Assembly: GCF_030527935.1 (NCBI RefSeq)
Contig: NZ_JAUMZV010000009.1
Span: forward strand, 1-64,000
DNA from: Kingella sp. (in: b-proteobacteria)
Lineage (GTDB): Bacteria; Pseudomonadota; Gammaproteobacteria; Burkholderiales; Neisseriaceae
Reading direction: 5' to 3'
Length of the DNA: 64,000 nucleotides
A program made the position numbers and the translations under genes. Positions 44,241 through 51,222 of the stretch are shown piece by piece. A model generated the notes under the pieces. It had not been told where the DNA came from and did no database searches. It saw nothing but the letters and a program-made list of their open reading frames with translations. The number at the start of each line of letters is the position of its first letter. Position 1 is the stretch's first letter.

Positions 44241-44888
44241 TTATGGGGCGGGTTGCAAATTGGGGCGCACCAGATTAAAGGTGGCTTGGGTGAGCAAGGT
44301 GGTAAACGATTGCGGGTTAAAGCCGCTGCCTTTATATAGTCGTTTCACACAGTCTTAGACAAGGTGGCGAGCCGCAGATAGTACAAGTAGTACAGCAAGG
44401 CGAGCCAACGCAGTATAAGGCTGTGTGGAACGACTATACAAAACAGTATAGCGTTCCGCTGCTTCTACCCATTCAAACGGCGCGATGTGAAAGCCGTTGC
44501 GCAGATAAAAATCCAAACGCTTTTGGCGTTGCAGGGCATCGGCAGCGTTGGTATCGGGCGTGCGGATGTCTAACACGATGGTATCGCTGGGATATTGCCG
44601 TTCCAGTTCGGCGATGATGCGCGAGCCATAGCCTTGCGAACGACATTGCGCATCAATGGCGAAATACAGCACATACAGCAATCCTTCGCCATGAATTAAG
44701 TAAACCAAGCCAATGGGCTGGTGATGGCTGTTCACAATGGCATCAAAGCGGATGGCGGGGCGCAGCGAGAAAAGCCGTAGCCCCCAAAAAGGAAAACGGT
44801 CTTCTGCGGGAAAGGCTTGTTGATAAAGCTGCTGGGCGTATTGGCGCAGATGCGGCTGTTTTAATAGGGCGATGGGGATGAATTGTAT
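44241..44888 (-). pseudogene. GNAT-type acetyltransferase split by a Correia-like element
   Basis: Reading from 44888, the frame gives QFIPIALLKQPHLRQYAQQL, then LVYLIHGEGLLYVLYFAID and the acetyl-CoA loop QCRSQGYGSRIIAELE, a GNAT hallmark. It then reaches ERYTVLY, where the element at 44335-44438 is inserted. The frame resumes at 44334 as KGSGFNPQSFTTLLTQATF and ends at TAA 44241. With the element and one TA removed the frame is continuous. The expected start codon is ATA (44886-44888) rather than ATG, and no other good start lies upstream. A GTG at 44735 could start a shortened form. Confidence 0.85.
44335..44438. mobile_element. Correia repeat enclosed element-like MITE
   Basis: 104 bp with inverted ends TATAGTCGTTTCACACAG and CTGTGTGGAACGACTATA. 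The core contains ACAAGGTGGCGAGCCGCAGA, TAGTACAAGTAGTAC and GCAAGGCGAGCCAACGC, the order known from neisserial Correia elements, though the terminal repeats differ from the TATAGTGGATTAA form. The TA ends fit TA target duplication. It interrupts a GNAT gene. Confidence 0.9.
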
Positions 44889-44902
44889 GGGGTTAAGCTG
44901 GA

Positions 44903-44943
44903 TAAGGCAGCCTGAAAATGAGTAACAGGCTTTTTAGGCTGCC
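44903..44943. terminator. Imperfect inverted DUS pair after mnmA
   Basis: AAGGCAGCCTGAAAA faces CTTTTTAGGCTGCCTA, a variant lacking the C; 14 bp past the mnmA stop on the minus strand. Confidence 0.5.
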
Positions 44944-44956
44944 TATTTCGCAATAA

Positions 44957-46045
44957 CTATTTCACAATAATGGGTTTATCGGTTTCGCTGATGATGCCGC
45001 CGCCTAGGCAGATGTCGCCATCGTATAGCACGGCGGATTGGCCAGGGGTAACCGCCCATTGCGGCGCGTCAAAAATCAGCTCGGCGGTGTCGTCATCCAA
45101 ATAGCGCAGTTCGCACGGGGCATCTGCCATGCGGTAGCGGGTTTTGCAGGTGTAACGTCCTGCGGCAGGCTTGGTGGGCAGCGTCCACGATAGCTGGTTC
45201 ATTTTCAGGCTGCCTGAATAGAGCAGGGGGTCGTCATGCCCTTGCACAACGATTAACTCGTTGCGGGCGATGTTTTTGCCTGCCACAAACCACGGCTCGC
45301 CCGCGCCGCCGATGCCCAAGCCTTTGCGCTGCCCGATGGTGTAAAAGGTTAAGCCGATGTGTTCGCCCACGGTTTTGCCATCGGGCGTTACCATGTTGCC
45401 GTTGTGGGTGGGCAGGTATTTTTGTAGAAATTCGCGGAAAGGTCGCTCGCCAATAAAGCAAATGCCTGTGCTGTCTTTTTTGGCGGCAGTAGGCAGCCTG
45501 GAATCGCGGGCAAGGCGGCGCACTTCGGTTTTTTCCATGCCGCCTAGCGGGAATAGGGCGCGTTCAAGCTGAAAGGGCTGCAAGCGGTAGAGAAAATAGC
45601 TTTGGTCTTTGCTGCCGTCTGCTCCTTTGAGCAGATAATGCACGCCATCGCGCACGTTTTTGCAGGCGTAATGCCCTGTGGCGATGGCTTCTGCGCCTTG
45701 CGCGATGGCGTGGTCTAAAAAGCATTTGAATTTGATTTCGGCGTTGCACAGCACATCGGGATTGGGCGTTCTGCCCGTTTCGTATTCTTGCAAAAAATAG
45801 GCGAACACTTTGTCTTTATACTGCGCGGCAAAGTTCACAATATCAATGTCTATGCCGATGATGTCGGCGACCGCCATCGCGTCAAGCGAGTCTTCTTTGA
45901 TGCTGCAATATTGGTCGGTGTTGTCGTCTTCCCAGTTTTGCATGAAGATGCCGCGCACGTTGTGTCCCTGTTGGTGCAACAGCGCGGCGGTTACGGAGCT
46001 GTCCACGCCGCCTGATAAGCCGACAATGATGTTTTGGGGTTGCAT
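44957..46045 (-). CDS. mnmA: tRNA-specific 2-thiouridylase MnmA
   Basis: MnmA thiolates U34 of tRNA-Lys, -Glu and -Gln, using sulfur from the Tus relay. Its 362 residues contain the PP-loop GLSGGVDSSVTAALL, PNPDVLCNAEIKF with a catalytic Cys, TGHYACK, DQSYFLYRLQ and the second Cys in STGICFIGERPF. An in-frame DUS is read SGSLKMNQ near residue 274. AAGGACACC precedes the ATG. Confidence 0.96.
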   Translation of the reverse strand: MQPQNIIVGLSGGVDSSVTAALLHQQGHNVRGIFMQNWEDDNTDQYCSIKEDSLDAMAVADIIGIDIDIVNFAAQYKDKVFAYFLQEYETGRTPNPDVLCNAEIKFKCFLDHAIAQGAEAIATGHYACKNVRDGVHYLLKGADGSKDQSYFLYRLQPFQLERALFPLGGMEKTEVRRLARDSRLPTAAKKDSTGICFIGERPFREFLQKYLPTHNGNMVTPDGKTVGEHIGLTFYTIGQRKGLGIGGAGEPWFVAGKNIARNELIVVQGHDDPLLYSGSLKMNQLSWTLPTKPAAGRYTCKTRYRMADAPCELRYLDDDTAELIFDAPQWAVTPGQSAVLYDGDICLGGGIISETDKPIIVK

Positions 46046-46141
46046 GATGGGTGTCCTTATGATGCGTGTATTTTAGCATGATGAAGCGGTTTTCAGGCTG
46101 CCTACTCTGGCGCGAATAGGCAGCCTGAAAATGGGCAAAAT

Positions 46142-46227
46142 TGTAGGTTGGGCATTTATGCCCGACAAACACCACCTATATATCTTAATCGCCACAACAA
46201 ACGTCGGGCATAAATGCCCGACCTACA
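46142..46227. repeat. Palindromic TGTAGGTTGGGCATTTATG repeat
   Basis: TGTAGGTTGGGCATTTATGC and GCATAAATGCCCGACCTACA are inverted arms of about 25 bp around an AT-rich centre. It lies in the 46046-46295 intergenic stretch between lepB and mnmA, next to DUS variants. Confidence 0.8.
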
Positions 46228-46295
46228 TGGCTAACCATCCAAAGCCAAAGACAACCTGAAAACGAAAAAAGCGAGTTTCAGGCTACCTAATCTGC

Positions 46296-47312
46296 TTACT
46301 TAATCATCGTCCCCACGCGGCTCATCTCGCCCGTGTTCAACCAAATCATAAACGCCTTGCCCACAATCAACTTATCGTCCACAAAGCCCCAATAGCGGCT
46401 GTCTGCGCTGTTGTCGCGGTTGTCGCCCATCGCAAAATATTTGCCTGCGGGCACGGTGCATTTAAAACCGCTGCCGTCTTCCGCGTATTCGCAATTTTGC
46501 TGCAAGCCGCTGTCAAAGCCCGTTTGAGCAAACAGCGATTGGTAGTGGTTCCATGTTGGCGCATCCACCGATGGCGCACCGTCCACTTTCAACACATCAA
46601 ACGTCTTGTTTTCAAAGCTGGATTGAAACCGCTCGGCTTGGCGGGCGATGCTGCCGTTGCTATCATCGGGATAGGTGTAGCTGCCCTGCAAAACATCCAC
46701 GCTGGCTTTGCCGTTTACAGTCAAAATTTTGTCTTTATATTCAACCGTATCGCCGCCCACCGCCACAATGCGCTTGATGTAATTATTTTGCGGCTCAACA
46801 GGATAGTTAAACACCACCACATCGCCGCGCTGGATGCTGCCCGTGGGAATTGCCACCGTGTTTAGCACAGGCACGCGAATGCCGTAGCTAAACTTGTTCA
46901 CCAAAATAAAATCGCCTTTCACCAGCCCCGAACGCATGGAGCTAGACGGAATTTGAAACGGCTCAACAATAAACGTGCGCACCACAAACACCACAGCGAT
47001 AATGGGGAAAAAACCCGCCATATAATCACGCAAATGGTTGTTATCAGGCTTAGTTTTGTCTTTATGGCTCAATTTTTGCCACAGCCAAATCACGCCTGTA
47101 AACGCGGTAAACAACAGCAGCACGGCGGTAAAACTCCACGCCAAGCCTGTGGACAGAATGCCAAACACGCCTATCATCATCAAAAGATAGCCCCACTGCA
47201 AAGTGTTGCTCCATTCGCCTGATGCTAGGCGTTTTTTGTTGCCCGATGCCAGCATGGCTGCGCCGATAATAAACAGCGCGATTGCGCCGTATAGGATAAA
47301 GTTGGTGTTCAC
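46296..47312 (-). CDS. lepB: Signal peptidase I LepB
   Basis: LepB removes signal peptides from exported proteins at the inner membrane. Its 338 residues have an N-terminal pair of hydrophobic segments (about 4-20 and 42-75), a third near FFPIIAVVFVVRTFIVEPF, and then the catalytic Ser in QIPSSSMRSGLVKGDFILV. The Lys is in NYIKRIVAVGGDTVEY, and box E is GDNRDNSADSRYWGFV. It lies downstream of lepA with one small membrane gene between, as part of a lepA-lepB cluster. Confidence 0.95.
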   Translation of the reverse strand: MNTNFILYGAIALFIIGAAMLASGNKKRLASGEWSNTLQWGYLLMMIGVFGILSTGLAWSFTAVLLLFTAFTGVIWLWQKLSHKDKTKPDNNHLRDYMAGFFPIIAVVFVVRTFIVEPFQIPSSSMRSGLVKGDFILVNKFSYGIRVPVLNTVAIPTGSIQRGDVVVFNYPVEPQNNYIKRIVAVGGDTVEYKDKILTVNGKASVDVLQGSYTYPDDSNGSIARQAERFQSSFENKTFDVLKVDGAPSVDAPTWNHYQSLFAQTGFDSGLQQNCEYAEDGSGFKCTVPAGKYFAMGDNRDNSADSRYWGFVDDKLIVGKAFMIWLNTGEMSRVGTMIK

Positions 47313-47355
47313 GGATGGGGGTTCCTTATGTTGTGGGTGGTTGGATGGGGTGGTT

Positions 47356-47398
47356 TAGGCAGCCTGAAAATAGGGTTGGTGTGGTTTTCAGGCTGCCT
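47356..47398. terminator. Inverted DUS pair upstream of lepB
   Basis: TAGGCAGCCTGAAAA faces TTTTCAGGCTGCCTGAAA; the right copy is palindromic. Confidence 0.45.
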
Positions 47399-47410
47399 GA
47401 AAGGGGAAGC

Positions 47411-47487
47411 GTAGGGTGGGTGTTATTGCCCACCGTGTTTGGTAACGCGCTGCGTGATTATGGTGGGCAACGAGTTGCCCACCCTAC
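47411..47487. repeat. Palindromic GTAGGGTGGG repeat
   Basis: GTAGGGTGGGTGTTATTGCC and GGCAACGAGTTGCCCACCCT with TAC are inverted arms around TGTTTGGTAACGCGCTGCG. It lies between lepB and the small membrane protein gene. Confidence 0.75.
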
Positions 47488-47500
47488 GGTTACTGTGTTT

Positions 47501-47788
47501 CTACACATTCCCGTAAACAGCCATCCAAAGCCACAGTAAAACGGTGGGAATCAGAATGACCTTCCAAGAATTGTCGCGTTTTCCGCTTAGGGTTTTTACA
47601 AAAAACACCAGTGAAAAAATAGCGGCAAGAATTGTCCAAAAAATAACAACCATGCCGACCATCTGCATGATTTGCGACATGGGTTTGCTCGTCCGTGCCA
47701 AAGTATTCAAGCCGACAACGGCAAGCCATGTGCCGATTAATATGCCGATATTTTGGGTTTTTTCTGTTGCGGTGAGATTGTTGTTCAT
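47501..47788 (-). CDS. Small membrane protein between lepA and lepB
   Basis: The start MNNNLTATEKTQNIGILIG at 47788, with AAGGAAACCACC upstream, gives 95 residues. Three hydrophobic segments are NIGILIGTWLAVVGLNTL, IMQMVGMVVIFWTILAAIF and VILIPTVLLWLWMAVYG. No family is recognised. It sits 58 bp after lepA. Confidence 0.75.
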   Translation of the reverse strand: MNNNLTATEKTQNIGILIGTWLAVVGLNTLARTSKPMSQIMQMVGMVVIFWTILAAIFSLVFFVKTLSGKRDNSWKVILIPTVLLWLWMAVYGNV

Positions 47789-47846
47789 GGTGGTTTCCTT
47801 GTGATGTAGGTGGGGGCAATGAATGATTTTCAGGCAGCCTGAAACC

Positions 47847-49646
47847 CTATTTTTCCCCAATCTCCAAAATCGCCAAAAACGCGCTTTGCGGTATCTCCAC
47901 ATTGCCCACCTGTTTCATGCGCTTCTTGCCTGCTTTTTGTTTTTCCAGCAGTTTTTTCTTGCGGGTAATATCGCCGCCGTAGCATTTGGCGAGCACGTTT
48001 TTGCGCAGGGCTTTAACGTTTTCGCGGGCGATAATCTGCCCGCCGATGGCAGCCTGCACGGCAATGTCAAACATTTGGCGCGGGATAAGCTCGCGCATTT
48101 TGCTGGCGAGTTCGCGCCCGCGCTGCACGGCGGTTTGGCGGTGTACAATCAGGCTGAGCGCGTCCACTTTGTCGCCGTTCACCATAATGTCCAGTTTCAC
48201 AAGGTCGGACGGCATAAATTCTTTAAATTCATAGTCTAAAGAAGCGTAGCCGCGCGAGGTGGATTTGAGTTTGTCGAAAAAGTCCATCACCACTTCGTTC
48301 ATCGGCAAGTCGTAGGTCAGCATCACCTGCCGCCCCATGTACTGCATATTGCGCTGCACGCCGCGTTTTTGGTTGCACAGCGTCATCACGTTGCCGACAT
48401 AATCCTGCGGCACGAGGATGGTCGCGGTGATAATCGGCTCCATAATCGTGTCGATGGTGGCGATGTCGGGCAGTTTGGACGGGTTTTCCACGTCGATTTT
48501 TTCGCCATTTTTCAGAATCACTTCATAAACGACGGTCGGCGCGGTGGTAATCAAATCCATATCGAACTCGCGCTCCAGGCGTTCCTGCACGATTTCCAAG
48601 TGCAGCAAACCCAAGAAGCCGCAGCGGAAGCCGAAGCCCAATGCCTGCGACACTTCCGGCTCGAATTTTAGCGAAGCATCGTTGAGTTGCAGTTTTTCCA
48701 GCGCGTCGCGCAGGGCTTCGTAATCGTGGCTTTCCACGGGATACAGGCCGGCGAATACTTGGCTTTGCACTTCTTTGAAGCCGGGCAGAGGCTCGGAAGC
48801 GGGATTGGCGGCCAAAGTAACCGTGTCGCCCACTTTGGCCTGCCCCAGCTCTTTCACGCCGGTGATGAGGAAGCCCACTTCGCCTGCTTTAAGCTCTTGT
48901 TTGTTTACCGATTTCGGGGTGAACACGCCGAGCTGTTCCACTTGGCTTTCGGCCTTGGTGGACATGAAGCGCACTTTGTCTTTCAGTTTCAGGCTGCCGT
49001 TTTTCACGCGGATGAGCATCACCACGCCGACGTAGTTGTCAAACCACGAATCAATAATCACGGCTTGCAGCGGCGCGGCGGCATCGCCTTGCGGCGCGGG
49101 GATTTTGGCGACGATTTCTTCCAGCACGTCTTCCACGCCCAGCCCCGATTTGGCGGAGCAGGTAACCGCGCCCACCGCGTCGATGCCGATGATGTCTTCG
49201 ATTTCCTGCGCCACGCGGTCGGGGTCGGCGGCGGGCAGGTCGATTTTGTTCAGCACGGGCACGACTTCCACGCCCAAATCAATCGCGGTGTAGCAGTTGG
49301 CCACGGTTTGCGCTTCCACGCCCTGCGATGCGTCCACCACCAACAGCGCGCCTTCGCAGGCGGACAGACTGCGCGACACTTCGTAAGAGAAATCGACGTG
49401 TCCCGGGGTGTCAATCAGGTTCAGCAGGTAGGTTTCGCCGTTTTTGGCTTTGTAGTTCAGCGCGGCGGTTTGCGCCTTAATCGTGATGCCGCGCTCTTTT
49501 TCGATGTCCATGCTGTCCAAAACCTGCGAACTCATTTCGCGGTTTTCCAAGCCGCCGCAGTGTTGGATGAAGCGGTCGGCGAGTGTGGATTTGCCGTGGT
49601 CGATGTGGGCGATGATGGAGAAGTTGCGGATGTTGTTCATGTTCAT
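47847..49646 (-). CDS. lepA: Elongation factor 4 LepA (EF4)
   Basis: A ribosome-associated translational GTPase that acts on stalled or misassembled ribosomes. Its 599 residues are the full family length. G-motifs: AHIDHGKSTLADRF, DTPGHVDFSYEVSRSL, and NKIDLPAADPDRV. The GFRCGFLGLLHLEIVQERLE and C-terminal YGGDITRKKKLLEKQKAGKK are specific to LepA. A DUS-like stretch is read NGSLKLKDK near residue 219. It is the first gene of the lepA cluster. Confidence 0.97.
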   Translation of the reverse strand: MNMNNIRNFSIIAHIDHGKSTLADRFIQHCGGLENREMSSQVLDSMDIEKERGITIKAQTAALNYKAKNGETYLLNLIDTPGHVDFSYEVSRSLSACEGALLVVDASQGVEAQTVANCYTAIDLGVEVVPVLNKIDLPAADPDRVAQEIEDIIGIDAVGAVTCSAKSGLGVEDVLEEIVAKIPAPQGDAAAPLQAVIIDSWFDNYVGVVMLIRVKNGSLKLKDKVRFMSTKAESQVEQLGVFTPKSVNKQELKAGEVGFLITGVKELGQAKVGDTVTLAANPASEPLPGFKEVQSQVFAGLYPVESHDYEALRDALEKLQLNDASLKFEPEVSQALGFGFRCGFLGLLHLEIVQERLEREFDMDLITTAPTVVYEVILKNGEKIDVENPSKLPDIATIDTIMEPIITATILVPQDYVGNVMTLCNQKRGVQRNMQYMGRQVMLTYDLPMNEVVMDFFDKLKSTSRGYASLDYEFKEFMPSDLVKLDIMVNGDKVDALSLIVHRQTAVQRGRELASKMRELIPRQMFDIAVQAAIGGQIIARENVKALRKNVLAKCYGGDITRKKKLLEKQKAGKKRMKQVGNVEIPQSAFLAILEIGEK

Positions 49647-49926
49647 TTTGGGTGGGGGAATATTATTAGGAGTTAATGGCGGCTTGAATGGTGGTAAACG
49701 GCGTTTCAGGCTGCCTGAAAGGGGTAAGCAAAGCGCGGCATTTTAACAGAAAATGATTAGGCAGCCTGAAAGGTTTATGGGGGCTGCCTTGGGCTGGCAA
49801 AGTTTACGTTGCGCCAAATAGGTTTTCAGGCTGCATCAGGCAAAAGATTTGCAGCAGAGTAGCCAACCCGCCCCGCCGAAAATGCTAAAATCCGCCCCCT
49901 TTTGATTGTGAATAGGCAGCCTGAAA
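49647..49926. other. Intergenic region lepA-dusA
   Basis: No gene is supported. It contains a palindromic DUS (TTTCAGGCTGCCTGAAA near 49706), two more kingDUS and a DUS variant. The last DUS overlaps the dusA start context. Confidence 0.55.
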
Positions 49927-50001
49927 ATGCAAAACCCCCGCCCCAAGCGCACGCTATCCATTGCGCCGATGCTAGATTGTGTAGATAGTAGATATTTCTA
50001 A
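49927..50001 (+). pseudogene. dusA: 5' fragment of dusA, left attachment site of the prophage
   Basis: The first 17 codons read MQNPRPKRTLSIAPMLD, the conserved start of tRNA-dihydrouridine synthase A. The expected continuation (tryptophan, threonine, aspartate, arginine) is replaced by CVDSRYF and a TAA at 50001, where the DNA becomes AT-rich. Everything to the right is phage. dusA 5' ends are a known integration target of temperate phages and islands, so the crossover probably lies in about 49966-49985. The rest of dusA should lie beyond the right edge, possibly with a phage-supplied new start. Confidence 0.8.
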
Positions 50002-50421
50002 AATAAAAACAATGAATTAATATTCAAGTAAGGAATAGTGGTGCAAATATGGTTCAATTAAAATAATCGTTCAATTTATGCAAATTGTTGCGTGATTATG
50101 CCAATATTTGCCTAAATTTGAGTAATTTCCAGCGTGTAAAAAATGCAGGCAAATGCCTTAATTTCAAAAGCGTTGAGCATATTTTTAGGCTGCATAAATT
50201 TTGCAAATTTTTTTGGTATCGCAGGCGCGGAGGGCAGCGCGACCAGCAGGGGGGTAGTCCCATCCCATAAAATTCCAAACCGCCCCCCCCCGCTCCCCGC
50301 GTCTCCTTTCTCCGCATCTGCTTAAAATTTAAGCAACGTCCCTCCTTATTCTCGCCGCCCCCGCGCTCAAACAAAGGCAGCCTGGTCCCAAAAAAACTTT
50401 GGTTTCAGGCTGCCTAAACTA
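50002..50421. other. AT-rich then GC-rich prophage end without a supported gene
   Basis: Bases 50002-50220 are AT-rich with no credible frame. Around 50222-50365 the DNA is GC-rich and contains a run of nine C (50283-50291). An open frame of 92 codons on the minus strand (50096-50374) has no start context and an odd composition, so it is not called. A DUS variant pair lies near 50376-50415. Confidence 0.5.
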
Positions 50422-50450
50422 TTGACAAATTATTACAGAATACCTATAAT
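50422..50450 (+). promoter_or_regulatory. Near-consensus sigma-70 promoter of the small-peptide module
   Basis: TTGACA at 50422-50427 and TATAAT at 50445-50450 with a 17-bp spacer: both boxes match the consensus fully. Transcription should begin near 50457. Confidence 0.85.
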
Positions 50451-50473
50451 ACAACCATTGAGATTAAGGACTA

Positions 50474-50576
50474 CCCAAAAGAAAACCCCGCATGGTGCGA
50501 GGTTAGGTTTAGAGAAAGGAGGTATCCATGATTAAGTTCTTAATCCTAGCGATTTTGTTACTTCTCAGCTCCCCAG
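50474..50576 (-). ncRNA. Predicted antisense RNA over the small-peptide gene
   Basis: On the minus strand a promoter-like TTGGTT (50606-50611), a 17-bp spacer and TGC-TACGTT (50583-50588, extended -10) would start an RNA near 50576. It would end at a hairpin (AACCTCGCA/TGCGGGGTT, 50484-50504) followed by TTCTTTT. The RNA of about 100 nt is fully complementary to the SD, the start codon and the coding sequence of the 18-residue peptide. This is the structure of a type I antitoxin. It may be an instance of a known mobile antisense RNA class such as ptaRNA1, which should be compared. Confidence 0.6.
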
Positions 50577-50584
50577 CATGGTAA
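50528..50584 (+). CDS. 18-residue hydrophobic peptide, candidate type I toxin
   Basis: ATG at 50528 follows a very strong SD (AAAGGAGGT, 5 bp spacer) and encodes MIKFLILAILLLLSSPAW. The layout, a charged start, one hydrophobic helix and a polar aromatic end, resembles the Ibs toxins of enterobacteria (18-19 residues) and similar membrane-damaging peptides. It has its own consensus promoter and a predicted antisense RNA. The peptide could instead be a leader controlling the 73-codon gene 93 bp downstream, as in hok/mok systems. Confidence 0.65.
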   Translation: MIKFLILAILLLLSSPAW

Positions 50585-50677
50585 CGTAGCAAAATCAGAT
50601 TGATTAACCAACATGGCGCGGACTAAGGAGACCGTGCCCCTTTCAATAACCGTAAATCTATCATAAAGGATAACCCA

Positions 50678-50899
50678 ATGGCAAATTCAAATACCGAACA
50701 CAGCAAAAAGCTGCGCCGTGCAACAGCCAACAAATTCTATCAAGAAAAAATTAAAACTGGCGAATATGCCCAAATGACCGTCAAAGGCAAAGCCGATGAC
50801 ATGGCAATCATCCGCGCCGCCATTGAGCAAGTAGGCGGCACCAACATCCAAGCTCTCAAACAAATTTGCGCCGAATGGTTGGCAGTGCAGCAAAAATAA
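50678..50899 (+). CDS. Small basic protein of unknown function downstream of the peptide
   Basis: A 73-residue protein with a good SD (AAAGGAT). The N-terminus is polar and basic (MANSNTEHSKKLRRATANKF) and is followed by two probable helices (ADDMAIIRAAIEQVGGTNIQ, LKQICAEWLAV). It is the next frame on the transcript of the consensus promoter at 50422-50450. Short proteins of this kind are found on plasmids and islands beside antisense RNAs, but no function is known to me. It converges on the PrtN-like gene. Confidence 0.65.
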   Translation: MANSNTEHSKKLRRATANKFYQEKIKTGEYAQMTVKGKADDMAIIRAAIEQVGGTNIQALKQICAEWLAVQQK

Positions 50900-50903
50900 C
50901 ATT

Positions 50904-50934
50904 CAGGCTGCCACCATCCAAGGCAGCCTTTATT
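50904..50934. terminator. Terminator between convergent prophage genes
   Basis: AGGCTGCC and GGCAGCCT pair around an eight-base loop, followed by TTATT. It is a DUS-derived pair with shortened arms. Confidence 0.6.
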
Positions 50935-51205
50935 CATTTACCCGCTTCCATTCAAACAACGCCTGCTCCGCTTGGCTATCCAAATAAGCTGCCACGTCTG
51001 AAACATTAACCAAATAAGGCGACTTACGCGAATTTTTGTCCGCCCGAAAAACAGGAAACGGCAACGACTGGCAGCTCGCTTTCTTTCTCATCTCATTCTC
51101 GCTCAAATGCGGCAACCATTGACGGCGCACCTCTTCCAAAGGGATGCACGTTGATTGATAGCGCATCGTCAAAACAAAAGCAGTATTCAAATTAGGCTCC
51201 ATCAC
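50930..51205 (-). CDS. PrtN-like pyocin/prophage activator
   Basis: A 91-residue protein matching the PrtN family, first known as the activator of pyocin genes in Pseudomonas. Typical segments are NTAFVLTMRYQSTCIPLEEV, then an ENEMRKKASCQSLPFPVFRA recognition region and the C-terminal LVNVSDVAAYLDSQAEQAL. It is the last gene of the leftward early operon, 17 bp after the replication gene. In P2-like phages a Cox-like excision or control role is possible (inference). Two adjacent ATGs could start it. Confidence 0.75.
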   Translation of the reverse strand: MMEPNLNTAFVLTMRYQSTCIPLEEVRRQWLPHLSENEMRKKASCQSLPFPVFRADKNSRKSPYLVNVSDVAAYLDSQAEQALFEWKRVNE

Positions 51206-51222
51206 AACACCTCACACTAAAT

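Noticed and set aside
47501..47902. A longer frame for the small membrane gene between lepA and lepB
   Set aside because: The extra 38 residues read through the lepA end and a DUS; the SD-supported ATG at 47788 is better.
1924..50000. Many regularly recurring short repeats that might suggest a CRISPR array
   Set aside because: They are DUS copies with irregular spacing in both orientations and there are no cas genes.
50096..50374. A 92-codon minus-strand frame over the poly-C run
   Set aside because: Composition is odd, no SD is seen, and it crosses both an AT-rich and a poly-C stretch; it is more likely chance.
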